From Variovorax sp. V213 (lineage in GTDB: Bacteria; Pseudomonadota; Gammaproteobacteria; Burkholderiales; Burkholderiaceae_C), in assembly GCF_041154455.1 (NCBI RefSeq), contig NZ_AP028664.1, positions 1,737,001 to 1,801,000 of the forward strand: 64,000 nt of DNA, in the 5' to 3' direction. Positions 43,387 through 55,238 of the stretch are shown piece after piece (positions within the stretch are counted from its first letter, which is position 1; every line of letters starts with the position of its first letter). Under the pieces are notes generated by a model. It was given only the letters and a program-made list of their open reading frames with translations, had not been told where the DNA came from and searched no databases. The position numbers were made by a program, and so were the translations under genes.

Positions 43387-43487
43387 CCTGACCCGGTGCG
43401 CCCCGTGTAGGCGCGGGCCGATTGCGTGCGGCGCCGATGGCGCAGATGATCTGCCTCGGCGACTTCCAAGACTTCAAGGACACCCGT

Positions 43488-43736
43488 ATGAACCTGATGA
43501 GCGTCGACCTCTACCAGAGTGCCACCGATCCAATGAAATTCCTGGCGCTTTCCGCGGGCGTCGATCCCGCCGAGCTCATGGGTCCGATGACCTTCGACCG
43601 GGACTACGCCCAGATCGTCAAATACCGCGAGGCATTCGAATTCGACCCGTCCGAAAGCTACGCCGGGGTCAACGCCGCGAAGATCGCGGCGGACATCCTG
43701 ACCGTGAAGTGGGCGATGTATCGCCGCGAAGCCTGA
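43488..43736 (+). CDS. Small hypothetical protein
   Basis: An 82-residue soluble protein (MNLMSVDLYQSATDPMKFLA, GPMTFDRDYAQIVKYREAF). AAGGA lies seven bases before the ATG at 43488, which is better supported than the in-frame start at 43422. Convergent with gcvP. No family recognised. Confidence 0.6.
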   Translation: MNLMSVDLYQSATDPMKFLALSAGVDPAELMGPMTFDRDYAQIVKYREAFEFDPSESYAGVNAAKIAADILTVKWAMYRREA

Positions 43737-43787
43737 CCGAAGAACGGTGCCGCGGCAGGGCCGCGCCGAGCTGTCCGCCTTGAGCCT

Positions 43788-46694
<2,907 letters not shown>

Positions 46695-46743
46695 GGCGGT
46701 GAAGGATCGGAGATGAGGAAGGGCGGCTTGGGAACTCGGCGGA

Positions 46744-47115
46744 TCAGGATTCGGCGGCGAACTTGTCGTAGCTGGCGGCGTCCAGCAGCGCGTCGAGCTG
46801 CGCGGGTTCGCTGAGCTTGACCTTGAAGAACCAGCCGGCAGCCAGCGGGTCGGTGTTGGCGAGCGACGGGTCGGCGCGCAGGGCTTCGTTCACTTCGGTG
46901 ATCTCGCCCGACACGGGCATGAACACATCGGCCGCGGCCTTGACCGATTCGACGACACCGGCCACTTCACCCTGGGCAAAGGTCTTGCCGACTTCGGGCA
47001 GGTCGACGAACACCACGTCGCCCAGCGCGTCCTGCGCATGCACGGTGATGCCGACAGTGGCCGCGCTGCCTTCGGCCGAGACCCATTCGTGGTCCTTGGT
47101 GTACTTGATGCTCAT
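46744..47115 (-). CDS. gcvH: Glycine cleavage system H-protein
   Basis: A 123-residue lipoyl carrier. The modified Lys lies in GVVESVKAAADVFMP, with YTKDHEWVS at the start and DVVFVDLPEVGKTF in the middle. It shuttles the aminomethyl group between P- and T-proteins. Lies between gcvT and gcvP with short gaps. Normal length. Confidence 0.98.
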   Translation of the reverse strand: MSIKYTKDHEWVSAEGSAATVGITVHAQDALGDVVFVDLPEVGKTFAQGEVAGVVESVKAAADVFMPVSGEITEVNEALRADPSLANTDPLAAGWFFKVKLSEPAQLDALLDAASYDKFAAES

Positions 47116-47157
47116 GAAAAAACTCCTCGTGGAAAAAATGATAGGGGGGTGCCGAGC

Positions 47158-48330
47158 CTAGCCGCGGTAGTAGCGGGCGGGCACGAAAGGCAGGGTCGAG
47201 ACTTCCATCGGAACCGGCTTGCCGCGCACGATGGCCTGCACGCGCGTGCCGGGTTCGGAAAATGCGGTGGCCACATAGCCCATGGCGATCGGGCGGTCGG
47301 CCGTCGGGCCGAGCAGGCCGCTCGTGACAAAGCCGATGTCGTGGCCTTCGAACGATTGCAGCACCGTGCCGTCGCGCACCGGAATGCGCTCCAGTGCCAC
47401 GAGGCCCACGCGCCGGCGCTTCAGCGTGTCGTGGTCGGTATGGCCAGCGGCGCCGGCCGTGGCGGCGGCAAGCTGGGCCAGGACCTTGGCCGCGCCCGGA
47501 AAGCCGCCTTCGCGCGCGCCGCCCATGCGGCGCACCTTCTGGATGGCCCAGTTCAGCGAGGCCTCGACCGGTGTGGTGGTGGTGTCGATGTCGTTGCCGT
47601 AGAGGCAGAGCCCGGCTTCCAGTCGCAGCGAATTGCGCGCGCCCAGGCCGATGGGCTTGACCTCGGGCTGGGCCAGCAGCAGGCGGGCGAGCGCGTCGGC
47701 ATCCTTTCCGGCCACCGAGATCTCGAAACCGTCTTCGCCGGTGTAGCCGCTGCGGGTGGCAAAGGCGGGAATGCCGCCGACCTGCACCGCGCCGCCGGTC
47801 ATGAAGACGAAGCGCTCGATGCCGGGCGACAGCCGCGCCAGCACCGTGGCCGCCTGGGGGCCCTGCAACGCGAGCAGCGCGTGGTCGGGCATGGGCTGCA
47901 CATCGCAGCGCGCGCCGATCTTCTGTTGGATGTGGGCCAGGTCGGCCACCTTGCAGGCGCCGTTGACGATCACGAAGATCGAGCCGTGCCCTTCGTTGAA
48001 GAACATCAGGTCGTCGAGGATGCCGCCCTGGTCGTTCAGCAGCAGGCCGTAGCGCTGCTTGCCGGGCGCGAGGTCGATCACGTCGACCGGCATCAGGGTT
48101 TCGAAGGCGGCCGCGGCGTCCGGGCCCACCAGGCGCAGCTGGCCCATGTGCGAGATGTCGAACAACCCGGCGGCATCGCGCGTGTGCTTGTGCTCGGCCA
48201 TGAGGCCGGCGGGGTACTGCACCGGCATCGAATAGCCGGCAAACGGCACCATGCGGGCGCCCAGTTCCACGTGCAGGTCGTGGAGCGGCGTCTTGAGAAG
48301 TTGGGCGTCGGATGAAGCGGAAGCGGCCAC
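47158..48330 (-). CDS. gcvT: Aminomethyltransferase, T-protein
   Basis: A 390-residue folate-dependent enzyme. Family marks are GLFDISHMGQLRLVG, NDQGGILDDLMFF, SGYTGEDGFEI and GFVTSGLLGPT. The GTG at 48330 has GGAG at a fitting distance; longer frames run into the riboswitch and are rejected. It releases ammonia and forms methylenetetrahydrofolate. First gene after a tandem glycine riboswitch. Confidence 0.97.
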   Translation of the reverse strand: MAASASSDAQLLKTPLHDLHVELGARMVPFAGYSMPVQYPAGLMAEHKHTRDAAGLFDISHMGQLRLVGPDAAAAFETLMPVDVIDLAPGKQRYGLLLNDQGGILDDLMFFNEGHGSIFVIVNGACKVADLAHIQQKIGARCDVQPMPDHALLALQGPQAATVLARLSPGIERFVFMTGGAVQVGGIPAFATRSGYTGEDGFEISVAGKDADALARLLLAQPEVKPIGLGARNSLRLEAGLCLYGNDIDTTTTPVEASLNWAIQKVRRMGGAREGGFPGAAKVLAQLAAATAGAAGHTDHDTLKRRRVGLVALERIPVRDGTVLQSFEGHDIGFVTSGLLGPTADRPIAMGYVATAFSEPGTRVQAIVRGKPVPMEVSTLPFVPARYYRG

Positions 48331-48378
48331 AGGGCACTCCAAAGGGGCAGTCGAATTCCATGGCGCAAGCCATGGGCC

Positions 48379-48596
48379 ACCCCTGCTGTCCGCTTTACCT
48401 GAGAGATTCGCCCCACGATCGGGGTTTGCTCCTTCGGTGGGCCGCTGCATCGCCTTGATGCCTGCAACAGCCTCTCTCCAGCAAGGAAACGCCGGCATGC
48501 GCCAGCGCTGTGTCAGTCCTTTTGCCTGAGCGTTCGGGAAACCCCTGCGCCTTCGGCGGCCTCGCATGGCGAAGCTCTCTCCTGACCATGCCGAGT
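48379..48596 (-). ncRNA. Tandem glycine riboswitch upstream of gcvT
   Basis: Read on the minus strand, two similar aptamers follow each other. The first has AGGAGAGAGCTT, GCCGAAGGCGCAG and CTCAGGCAAAAGGACTGA. The second has TGGAGAGAGGCT, CACCGAAGGAGCAA and CTCTCAGGTAAAGCGGACAG. These are the conserved blocks of the gcvT element, which binds glycine in both aptamers and usually turns gcv expression on. It ends about 50 bases before the gcvT GTG. Confidence 0.96.
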
Positions 48597-48643
48597 GTAG
48601 TGGATCGCGGCGCCCCGGTCCGGCGGCCGGTGGGCGGACGGGC

Positions 48644-49189
48644 TCAGTGCACGGTCTCGGAGGAGAGCGGCAGTAACCTCTCGATACGCTCGCGCAGCGA
48701 TTCGGCGCGTTCCGCCCCGGCGGTTTTCTCGACCTCCGAGAGCATCAGCGCCGCAATCGTCAGCATGGCGTCGCGGTCGCGAGCTTCGCGCAGCGCGTCG
48801 CGCATCTGCGTCGCAAACCTGGGGTCGCGCCGCACGAACATGCGTTCGCAGATGTCGAACAGGAACATGCGCGTGGTGGCCAGGGAGCGCTTGCCGTCGA
48901 AATGGTCGGCGGCGGTCGCGGCCTGGGCTGGTTCGGCCGCTCGGTCCATGGCCGCCGCAGGGGCGGTTGGCGCGGAGGCGGGGGTGGCCTGGGGATAGTG
49001 CAGGTAGCCGCGGCTCATCAAGGCCTGCAATGCCTGCTCGGCTTCGCTGCGGTTTGCGAACAGCGGGCTGAAATCGGTCAGCGAACGCCGGCCGTCGGCC
49101 ATCAGCAGCAATGCGCGTTCGCGCTGGCTGAGCGTGCGTTGGCCGCTTTGGAGTTCGTCGCGTGCCTTGTCGGTCTTGATGGGAAACAT
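48644..49189 (-). CDS. Hypothetical protein with winged-helix-like N-terminus
   Basis: A 181-residue soluble protein. Its first ~65 residues (LSQRERALLLMADGRRSLTD then ALQALMSRGYLHYP) look like a helix-turn-helix module seen in regulatory proteins. An Ala/Pro linker and a helical part follow (RMFLFDICERMFVRRDP, LREARDRDAMLTIAALML). Starts at 49225 and 49243 are also in frame, and none has a strong ribosome site. Lies between the gcv riboswitch and the terminator of a TRAP operon. Function unknown. Confidence 0.7.
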   Translation of the reverse strand: MFPIKTDKARDELQSGQRTLSQRERALLLMADGRRSLTDFSPLFANRSEAEQALQALMSRGYLHYPQATPASAPTAPAAAMDRAAEPAQAATAADHFDGKRSLATTRMFLFDICERMFVRRDPRFATQMRDALREARDRDAMLTIAALMLSEVEKTAGAERAESLRERIERLLPLSSETVH

Positions 49190-49276
49190 GGCGCAACAGC
49201 TTTCGGGGATCGAAGGCTGCAGCATCGTTGCAAGAGGTGACATCTTCGTGAAACCATTGCATTACAGGCCGGAAAC

Positions 49277-49312
49277 AAAAAAAGGGCAGCCCGGCGAAGG
49301 CTGCCCGTTTTC
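49277..49312. terminator. Bidirectional intrinsic terminator
   Basis: GGGCAGCC and GGCTGCCC pair around a seven-base loop. A run of seven A lies on the left (Ts for minus-strand RNA) and GTTTTC on the right. It ends the minus-strand TRAP operon just after dctM. Confidence 0.85.
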
Positions 49313-49328
49313 TTGATGGCCGTTTCGA

Positions 49329-50606
49329 CTATTTGGCGTAGACCAGGTCGCGCAGCGCCAGCGATATCCACGGCACGTAGGTGATCACCATCAGGCAGGC
49401 CAGGATCACGAGCACGAAGGGCACCAGGTACTTCACGATCCGGTCGAGCGAGATGCGCGCCACCGTGCAGGCGGCGAACAGGTTCACGCCGAAGGGCGGG
49501 GTGATCATGCCGAGCGCGAGGTTCACCACCATGATGAGCCCGAAGTGCACCGGGTCGATCCCGAAGTGCACGGCCACCGGCGCGAGGATGGGCGCGAGCA
49601 CGATGATGGCCGCGCTGGTCTCGATGAACATGCCGATGATGAACAGCGCCGCGTTCACGCCCAAAAGGAACATCGCGGGCGATTTCAGCACTTCTTGCAG
49701 CCAGTGGCCGATGGCGTCGGGCACGCCCGCGCGCGTGATCAGGAACGCGAAGAGGCCCGCGTTGGCGATGATGAACATGATCACCGCCGACGACAGCACC
49801 GACTTGCGCAGGATGACGTAAAGGTCCTTCGGCTTGATCTCGCGGTAGATCACCACGCCCACCACCAGTGCATAGAACACCGCCACCGCCGAGGCTTCGG
49901 TCGGCGTGAAGATGCCGCCGTAGATGCCGCCCAGGATGATGACCGGCATCAGCAGCGCCCAGCCGGCCTGCCACGTGGCCTTGCCGAAAGGCATGCGGCC
50001 GTCGCCGTCGTTCTTGCCCCAGCCCTTCCATTTGCAGTAGACCCAGACGAACAGCATCAGCGCCAGGCTGATGAGAATGCCGGGGCCGAAGCCCGCAATG
50101 AACAGCTCGCCGATCGAGACCTCGGCGCTCACGCCGTACAGAATCATCGGGATCGAGGGCGGGATGATCACGCCCAGCTCGGCGCTCGTGGCCTGCAGCG
50201 CCGCCGCGTAGGCGGTGGGATAGCCGTGCTTGATGAGCGCCGGAATCAGGATGGCGCCAATGGCAAAGGTGGTGGCCACCGATGAGCCCGACACCGCCGC
50301 GAAGATCATGCAGGTGAGCACGCAGGTCATCGGCAGTCCGCCTTGCACGCCCCCCACGATGCTCTTGGCGAATTCGACCAGCCGGCGCGAGATGCCGCCG
50401 GTTTCCATCAAATTGCCGGCCAGGATGAAAAACGGAATCGCCGCCAGCGGAAACTTGTTGATGGAGTTGAACATCTCCTTCACGGAGATCAGCATGTTGA
50501 CGTTGGCCACCTGGATACCCAGGATCGACGCGAGCCCGATGGACACCGCCACCGAAACCGACAGTGCAAAGCACAGCACCATCGTTGCAACCATCACGGG
50601 CGTCAT
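49329..50606 (-). CDS. dctM: TRAP transporter large membrane subunit (DctM), second system
   Basis: A 425-residue polytopic protein with the DctM marks IPFFILAGNLMETGGISRRL, ISLALMLFVWVYCKWKG, ILAPVAVHFGIDPVHFG and NLALGMITPPFGVNLFAAC. Its start lies 37 bases after the dctQ stop. Last gene of dctP-dctQ-dctM on the minus strand, closed by an intrinsic terminator. Confidence 0.93.
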   Translation of the reverse strand: MTPVMVATMVLCFALSVSVAVSIGLASILGIQVANVNMLISVKEMFNSINKFPLAAIPFFILAGNLMETGGISRRLVEFAKSIVGGVQGGLPMTCVLTCMIFAAVSGSSVATTFAIGAILIPALIKHGYPTAYAAALQATSAELGVIIPPSIPMILYGVSAEVSIGELFIAGFGPGILISLALMLFVWVYCKWKGWGKNDGDGRMPFGKATWQAGWALLMPVIILGGIYGGIFTPTEASAVAVFYALVVGVVIYREIKPKDLYVILRKSVLSSAVIMFIIANAGLFAFLITRAGVPDAIGHWLQEVLKSPAMFLLGVNAALFIIGMFIETSAAIIVLAPILAPVAVHFGIDPVHFGLIMVVNLALGMITPPFGVNLFAACTVARISLDRIVKYLVPFVLVILACLMVITYVPWISLALRDLVYAK

Positions 50607-50643
50607 GATGCAGCCCTCACGTCAGGCAGTTCGTGTTTGGTGC

Positions 50644-51144
50644 TCATTGCGCGGTCTCCAGTTCGAGCCGCTTGGGATCGAGAAAATTGCCAACGATGCC
50701 GAACAGGCAGAAAACGGAACCGACCGGCAGTGCCAGGTACGACCACATCATCGACAGGCTTTCGAGCCCGGCCATCGACTGCACGCGGCCGCGCATGGCG
50801 TAGTCCCAGCCCCACCAGAGAATGACCAGCATCAGGGCCAATGCCGCAATGCTGACCACGGCGTCGAGCACGCGCTTGATGCGTGGCGGACTCCAGCGGT
50901 AGAGCACGTCCACGCTCACCATCGCGCCCTGGCGAAAAGCCATCGGAATGCCGAGGAACACCATCCAGATCAGGCTCATGCGGATCAGGATCTCGCTCCA
51001 TTCAGCGGGTTGCTCGAGAACGAAACGCGTGACGATCTGGAACACCCCCAACCCGGAGGCGATGACCAGCATCACGCAGGCGGCGATCATCGAGAAGCCG
51101 GTGGTCCAGCGCTCGATGCCGAGAAATTTTTCTTTCATCTGCAC
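50644..51144 (-). CDS. dctQ: TRAP transporter small membrane subunit (DctQ), second system
   Basis: A 166-residue four-helix protein (FSMIAACVMLVIASGLGVFQ, QPAEWSEILIRMSLIWMVFL, GIPMAFRQGAMVSVD). It follows dctP after a 77-base gap that contains an intrinsic terminator, so it is probably made in smaller amount than the receptor. Partner of the DctM encoded next. Confidence 0.9.
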   Translation of the reverse strand: MQMKEKFLGIERWTTGFSMIAACVMLVIASGLGVFQIVTRFVLEQPAEWSEILIRMSLIWMVFLGIPMAFRQGAMVSVDVLYRWSPPRIKRVLDAVVSIAALALMLVILWWGWDYAMRGRVQSMAGLESLSMMWSYLALPVGSVFCLFGIVGNFLDPKRLELETAQ

Positions 51145-51153
51145 CTGTCTTCA

Positions 51154-51188
51154 AAACAAAAAAGCCCGCCAGACCGATCTGGGCGGGC
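51154..51188 (-). terminator. Intrinsic terminator/attenuator between dctP and dctQ
   Basis: On the minus strand GCCCGCCCAGA, a short loop and TCTGGCGGGC form a near-perfect stem followed by TTTTTTGTTTTG. It lies inside the operon and would cut most transcripts after the receptor gene. Confidence 0.85.
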
Positions 51189-51221
51189 GGGGGCGTGCCG
51201 TCGGGGCGACGGCAGCCGGGT

Positions 51222-52193
51222 TTACTTGTAGTCGCGGATCTTGTCGAGGTTGGCCTTGCCGAAGTCCTTTTCGAACTGCGCATTCACCGGCGCCAGGGCG
51301 GCAACGAACTTGGTCTTGTCGACGTTGTCGATCACGGTCATGCCCTTGGCGCGCAGGTCGGCCACGCCCTTGGCATCGTCTTCGTCCACGCGGGCGCGGT
51401 TGGCCTTGGTGCCTTCTTTCGCGGCCTCGAGGAAGGCCTGCTTGTCGGCTGCGCTGAGCTTGTCGAACGACGCCTTGTTCATCAGGAAGATGCAGGGCGA
51501 GTAGACGTGGCCGGTGAGCGACAGGTGCTTTTGCACCTGGTCGAACTTGGCCGCGATGATGACCGACAGCGGGTTCTCCTGGCCGTCGACCGTGCCCTGC
51601 TGCAAGGCGGTGAACACCTCGGGGAAGGCCATTGGCGTGGTGACGATGCCGAAGGTCTTGTAGGCCGCGATGTGCACCGGGTTTTCCATGGTGCGCATCT
51701 TCAGGCCCTTGAGGTCTTCCGGCGCCTTCACGTCGCGCTTGCTGTTGGTCATGTGGCGGAAGCCGTTCTCGGCCCAGGCCAGCGCCTTGAAGCCCTTGGC
51801 GTCGAACTTGGTCAACAGGTCCTGGCCGATCGGGCCGTCGAGCACGGCGCGCGCATGGGCCTTGTCGCGGAACAGGAACGGCACGTCGAGGATCTTCGTC
51901 TCCGGCACGAAATTGGGCACCGGGCCGGTCGAGGAGAGCGCCAGTTCCTGGGTGCCGAGCTGCACGGCCTCGATCGACTCGCGCTCGCCGCCCAGCGAGC
52001 CGCTGTAGAAGGTCTGGACCTTGTAGCGGCCCCCGGTGCGCTTCTCGACTTCCTTGGCAAAGACGTCGATCGCGACGCCCTGGTGAGAGTTCTGTGCGGT
52101 CGAAATGCTGATCTTCATGGTGGTCTGCGCGAAAGCGGCGCAGGCCATGCCCGTGCCCAGAACCAGGCCGGCGGCCAGTCGGGTCAATTTCAT
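51222..52193 (-). CDS. dctP: TRAP transporter solute receptor (DctP), second system
   Basis: A 323-residue periplasmic receptor with signal peptide (cut after CAAFA). DctP marks are FYSGSLGGERESIEAVQLGT, WAENGFRHMTNSKRDVK, LKMRTMENP (ligand-binding Arg) and GTVDGQENPLSVI. CAGGAGACAG precedes the ATG. It leads the minus-strand operon, and the DenD-like gene ends 63 bases upstream on the same strand. The ligand is likely a sugar acid, judged from that neighbour. Confidence 0.92.
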   Translation of the reverse strand: MKLTRLAAGLVLGTGMACAAFAQTTMKISISTAQNSHQGVAIDVFAKEVEKRTGGRYKVQTFYSGSLGGERESIEAVQLGTQELALSSTGPVPNFVPETKILDVPFLFRDKAHARAVLDGPIGQDLLTKFDAKGFKALAWAENGFRHMTNSKRDVKAPEDLKGLKMRTMENPVHIAAYKTFGIVTTPMAFPEVFTALQQGTVDGQENPLSVIIAAKFDQVQKHLSLTGHVYSPCIFLMNKASFDKLSAADKQAFLEAAKEGTKANRARVDEDDAKGVADLRAKGMTVIDNVDKTKFVAALAPVNAQFEKDFGKANLDKIRDYK

Positions 52194-52256
52194 TCTTCTG
52201 TCTCCTGAGATGGAACGGGGGTGTCGCGAGGCGTCGGCTTCGCGCGCAGCCGATGA

Positions 52257-53273
52257 CTATGCCGCAATAACCAATTTGACTGCGTCGGGATTTTCACGGA
52301 CGTAATCGCGAATAACCGTCTCGAAATCGGCATCTGCCGAAAGCCCCAGGCGTTTGGCGCGCGCGGTTTCGATGCGTCCGGGCCAGGTTTTCACGATGCG
52401 CTGGATGACCGGATCGGGCGTGCGGTCGAGCAGATCGGTGGAAGCCTTGCCGGCCACGCGTTCCAGCGCGGCGGCCATTTCGCCCACCGTGGTGGAAAGC
52501 GATGGCAGATTGAGCGCGGTGCGCGGGCCCCATTCGGCGTCGCTGGCCTCAGCGGCGCGGATGATGCCTTCGACGGTGCGAGCCGGCGATGCAATGGCCA
52601 CGGGCGTTTCGTCGGGCACCGGGCAGGCGGCGCGAATGCCCGCGAGCGGCTCGCGGATCATGCCGCTGAAAAAGCCCGATGCCGCGCCGTTCGGCCGGCC
52701 GGGGCGCACGCTCACCGTCATCAGGCGCACGCTGCGGCCGCGGATGAAGCCCTTGCGCGTGTAGTCGGCCACCAACTGTTCGCCGATGAATTTCTGGATG
52801 CCGTAGCTGGTCTGCGGCGTCGGCAGCGTGTGGTCTTCGATCACCGGCGGCAACGGCTGCTCGGGCGAATCGCCGAACACCGCGAGCGAGCTGGCAAACA
52901 CCACCATCGGCCGGGTCCCCACGGCGCGCGCCTTCTCGAGCAGCGCATGCGTGGCGGCAAAGTTGCTGCGCATGCCCAGGTCGAAGTCGGCCTCGCATTC
53001 GCCGCTGACCGCGGCGGCCAGATGGAAGATGGCGTCGGCTTCCAGCCAGAGTGCCGCATCGGGCGAGGCCAGTTGTTCGTTCAGGTCGCCGAGTGCCGCG
53101 GCAATGCGCGCGTCGGCCGCAAGATCGGCCGGCGGTGCGACGCGGTCGACCAGTGTGATGCGGGAAATGGCCCGGGCCGGTGCACCCGCGAGCGAAAGCT
53201 GCCCCTGCTTCAGCAGCGTGCGGGCGAGGCGTGCGCCCACAAAGCCGGCACCGCCCGTGATGACGATCTGCAT
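52257..53273 (-). CDS. NAD-dependent epimerase/dehydratase, DenD-like (D-erythronate dehydrogenase type)
   Basis: A 338-residue extended short-chain dehydrogenase. The nucleotide loop is VITGGAGFVGARLAR. The catalytic triad region holds Ser in VVFASSLAVFG and YxxxK in TSYGIQKFIGEQLV. The segment RLMTVSVRPGRPNGAASGFF is typical of the DenD subgroup that oxidises D-erythronate, but kinase and isomerase partners of that pathway are not seen. AAGGAGACAA precedes the ATG at 53273. It precedes a TRAP operon on the same strand and is divergent from a LysR gene. Confidence 0.85.
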   Translation of the reverse strand: MQIVITGGAGFVGARLARTLLKQGQLSLAGAPARAISRITLVDRVAPPADLAADARIAAALGDLNEQLASPDAALWLEADAIFHLAAAVSGECEADFDLGMRSNFAATHALLEKARAVGTRPMVVFASSLAVFGDSPEQPLPPVIEDHTLPTPQTSYGIQKFIGEQLVADYTRKGFIRGRSVRLMTVSVRPGRPNGAASGFFSGMIREPLAGIRAACPVPDETPVAIASPARTVEGIIRAAEASDAEWGPRTALNLPSLSTTVGEMAAALERVAGKASTDLLDRTPDPVIQRIVKTWPGRIETARAKRLGLSADADFETVIRDYVRENPDAVKLVIAA

Positions 53274-53373
53274 GTGTCTTGTCTCCTTCTGCAACGAGCA
53301 TAGCGCAGCACAATGCCCGGCGCAGGCGACACTCGCGGCTCGCGCATTCAAGGAGCCGGACGAACGGAAAACG

Positions 53374-54279
53374 ATGAACCTGCGATTCGTTGAAGCCTTT
53401 CACTGGGCCGTGGCGCTCAAGAGCGTCACCCGTGCGGCCGAGAAGCTGCACATCACGCAGTCGGCGCTCTCCAGCCGCATTGCCGCGCTCGAACGCGAAC
53501 TGGGCGTGCTGCTGCTCGACCGGCGCGACAAGCAGTTCCGCCTCACGGTGGCGGGGCAGCGCTTTCATGCCTTTGCGCAGAAGCTGCTCGAGATGCAGAT
53601 GCACATCAAGGCCGAGATGGGTTCGGGTGCGGTGCGCGAGGCCGTGCTGCGCGTGGGTGCCATCGAATCGGTGGTGCACAGCTGGCTCACCGGCTGGCTC
53701 AAGCACATGCAGGCGACGTATCCGGACTTCGAACTGGAGCTCACCGTCGAAACCACGCCGGTGCTGGTCGACCAATTGCAGCGCGGCAAGCAGGACCTGG
53801 TATTTGCCGCGCTGCCGGCCGCCGGCGACGGCGTGCGCACGCGTGCCGTGCCGCCGATGCCCATGTGCTTCGTCGGCCACCGCGAACTGCACCTGAAGCG
53901 GCGCTACCGCCTGCCGGACCTGCTCTCGCTCGACCTGCTGACCTTCCAGCGCGGCTCGCAGCCGCACGTGGCGCTGCTCGAGCTGTTTCGCGACGCGGGC
54001 AGTCCGCCGCCACGCGTGCATGCGATCTCATCGATTTCGGCGATGGCGCAGCTGGTGGAGGCGGGCTTCGGGGTGGCCACGCTGCCGCGCGCGGTGGTCG
54101 AGCCGCTGGCGCGGCGCCTGCCGCTGCGCGTGCTGCCCTGCGACGACACGCTGGAGCCGCTGCCCATCTACGCGAGCTACCGTGACGATCCGTCGTCCCC
54201 GCTGCCGGAGGCCGCGCTCGGCTCTGCCGTGGTGCATGCATCGCACCGCTTGGGGTCATCGAAAAAATCGATGAGTTGA
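53374..54279 (+). CDS. LysR-family transcriptional regulator
   Basis: A 301-residue regulator with an N-terminal winged helix (AVALKSVTRAAEKLHITQSA, LSSRIAALERELGVLLLDRR) and a two-lobe effector domain. AAGGAG precedes the ATG at a somewhat long distance. Divergent from the DenD-like gene with 100 bases between, the classic LysR layout, so it likely controls the TRAP/DenD genes and perhaps the plus-strand genes that follow. Confidence 0.9.
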   Translation: MNLRFVEAFHWAVALKSVTRAAEKLHITQSALSSRIAALERELGVLLLDRRDKQFRLTVAGQRFHAFAQKLLEMQMHIKAEMGSGAVREAVLRVGAIESVVHSWLTGWLKHMQATYPDFELELTVETTPVLVDQLQRGKQDLVFAALPAAGDGVRTRAVPPMPMCFVGHRELHLKRRYRLPDLLSLDLLTFQRGSQPHVALLELFRDAGSPPPRVHAISSISAMAQLVEAGFGVATLPRAVVEPLARRLPLRVLPCDDTLEPLPIYASYRDDPSSPLPEAALGSAVVHASHRLGSSKKSMS

Positions 54280-54370
54280 GAAAGAAACTTTGCGTTGGCG
54301 TTTGTGAGCGCGGATTCCCACAATCCGGCGCATCACACCACAGCGATGCATCGGGCATCGGGAACGCCAA

Positions 54371-55186
54371 ATGTCGAACCGTCCATCCTTCGTAGAACAG
54401 CCCGGCGCCGGCAGCAGCGCACTGGCCGTGCGCCAGGCCTGCCGCAGCGGTGCGCTGAGCGCCCACACCAGCGGGCTCGCGAGCGCCCATGTGCAGGGCA
54501 ATCTCGTGATCCTGCCGCGGGTGCACGCCGCCGATTTCCTGCGCTTTTGCCAGGCCAACCCCAAGCCGTGCCCGCTGCTCGGCGTGTCGGAAGCGGGTGA
54601 TCCGGCGCTGCCGGCGCTCGGCGAAGACATCGACATCCGCACCGACCTGCCGCGCTACCGCGTGTGGCAGGGTGGCGAACTGGTGGACGAGCCCACCGAT
54701 GTGCGCGCCCTGTGGAGCGACGACCTGGTGAGCTTCGTCATCGGCTGCTCCTTCACCTTCGAGCATGCCCTGATGGCCGAGGGCATCGCGCTGCGCCATG
54801 TGGCACAGGGCCGCAACGTGGCGATGTACCGCACCTCGGTGGCCACTGCGCCGGCCGGCCCTTTCCACGGTCCGATGGTGGTGTCGATGCGTCCCCTGCG
54901 CGCGGCCGATGCCATTCGCGCGGTGCAGATCACCTCGCGCTTTCCGGCCGTGCACGGGGCGCCGGTGCACATCGGCGATCCCGCGCTGATCGGCATCCGG
55001 TCGATCGCCGATCCCGACTACGGCGACGCGGTCGAGGTCATGCAGGGTGAGTTGCCCGTGTTCTGGGCCTGCGGCGTCACACCCCAGGCGGCGCTGGCCG
55101 CCGCCAAGCTGCCGTTCGCCATCACGCATGCGCCGGGTTCGATGCTGGTGACCGACCTGCTGCATCACAGCCTGGCCGCGTTCTAG
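54371..55186 (+). CDS. DUF1445 / D-glutamate-cyclase-family putative hydro-lyase
   Basis: A 271-residue protein of the YcsI family. Marks are RQACRSGALSAHTSGLA, LPRYRVWQGGELVDEPTDV, DLVSFVIGCSFTFEHAL and FWACGVTPQAAL near the end. The family is named for relation to the enzyme forming 5-oxo-D-proline from D-glutamate, yet most bacterial members are untested. It is followed by an MFS gene and a TRAP operon; a 5-oxoprolinase-type gene lies 5 kb further on. Confidence 0.88.
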   Translation: MSNRPSFVEQPGAGSSALAVRQACRSGALSAHTSGLASAHVQGNLVILPRVHAADFLRFCQANPKPCPLLGVSEAGDPALPALGEDIDIRTDLPRYRVWQGGELVDEPTDVRALWSDDLVSFVIGCSFTFEHALMAEGIALRHVAQGRNVAMYRTSVATAPAGPFHGPMVVSMRPLRAADAIRAVQITSRFPAVHGAPVHIGDPALIGIRSIADPDYGDAVEVMQGELPVFWACGVTPQAALAAAKLPFAITHAPGSMLVTDLLHHSLAAF

Positions 55187-55238
55187 CCCGCCGTTTTCTG
55201 CTCATTCATTCATACCTAGAGACAACCAGAGACAAACC

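Noticed and set aside
48331..48567. Longer gcvT reading frame
   Set aside because: It covers the glycine riboswitch; the GTG at 48330 has a proper ribosome site and family length.
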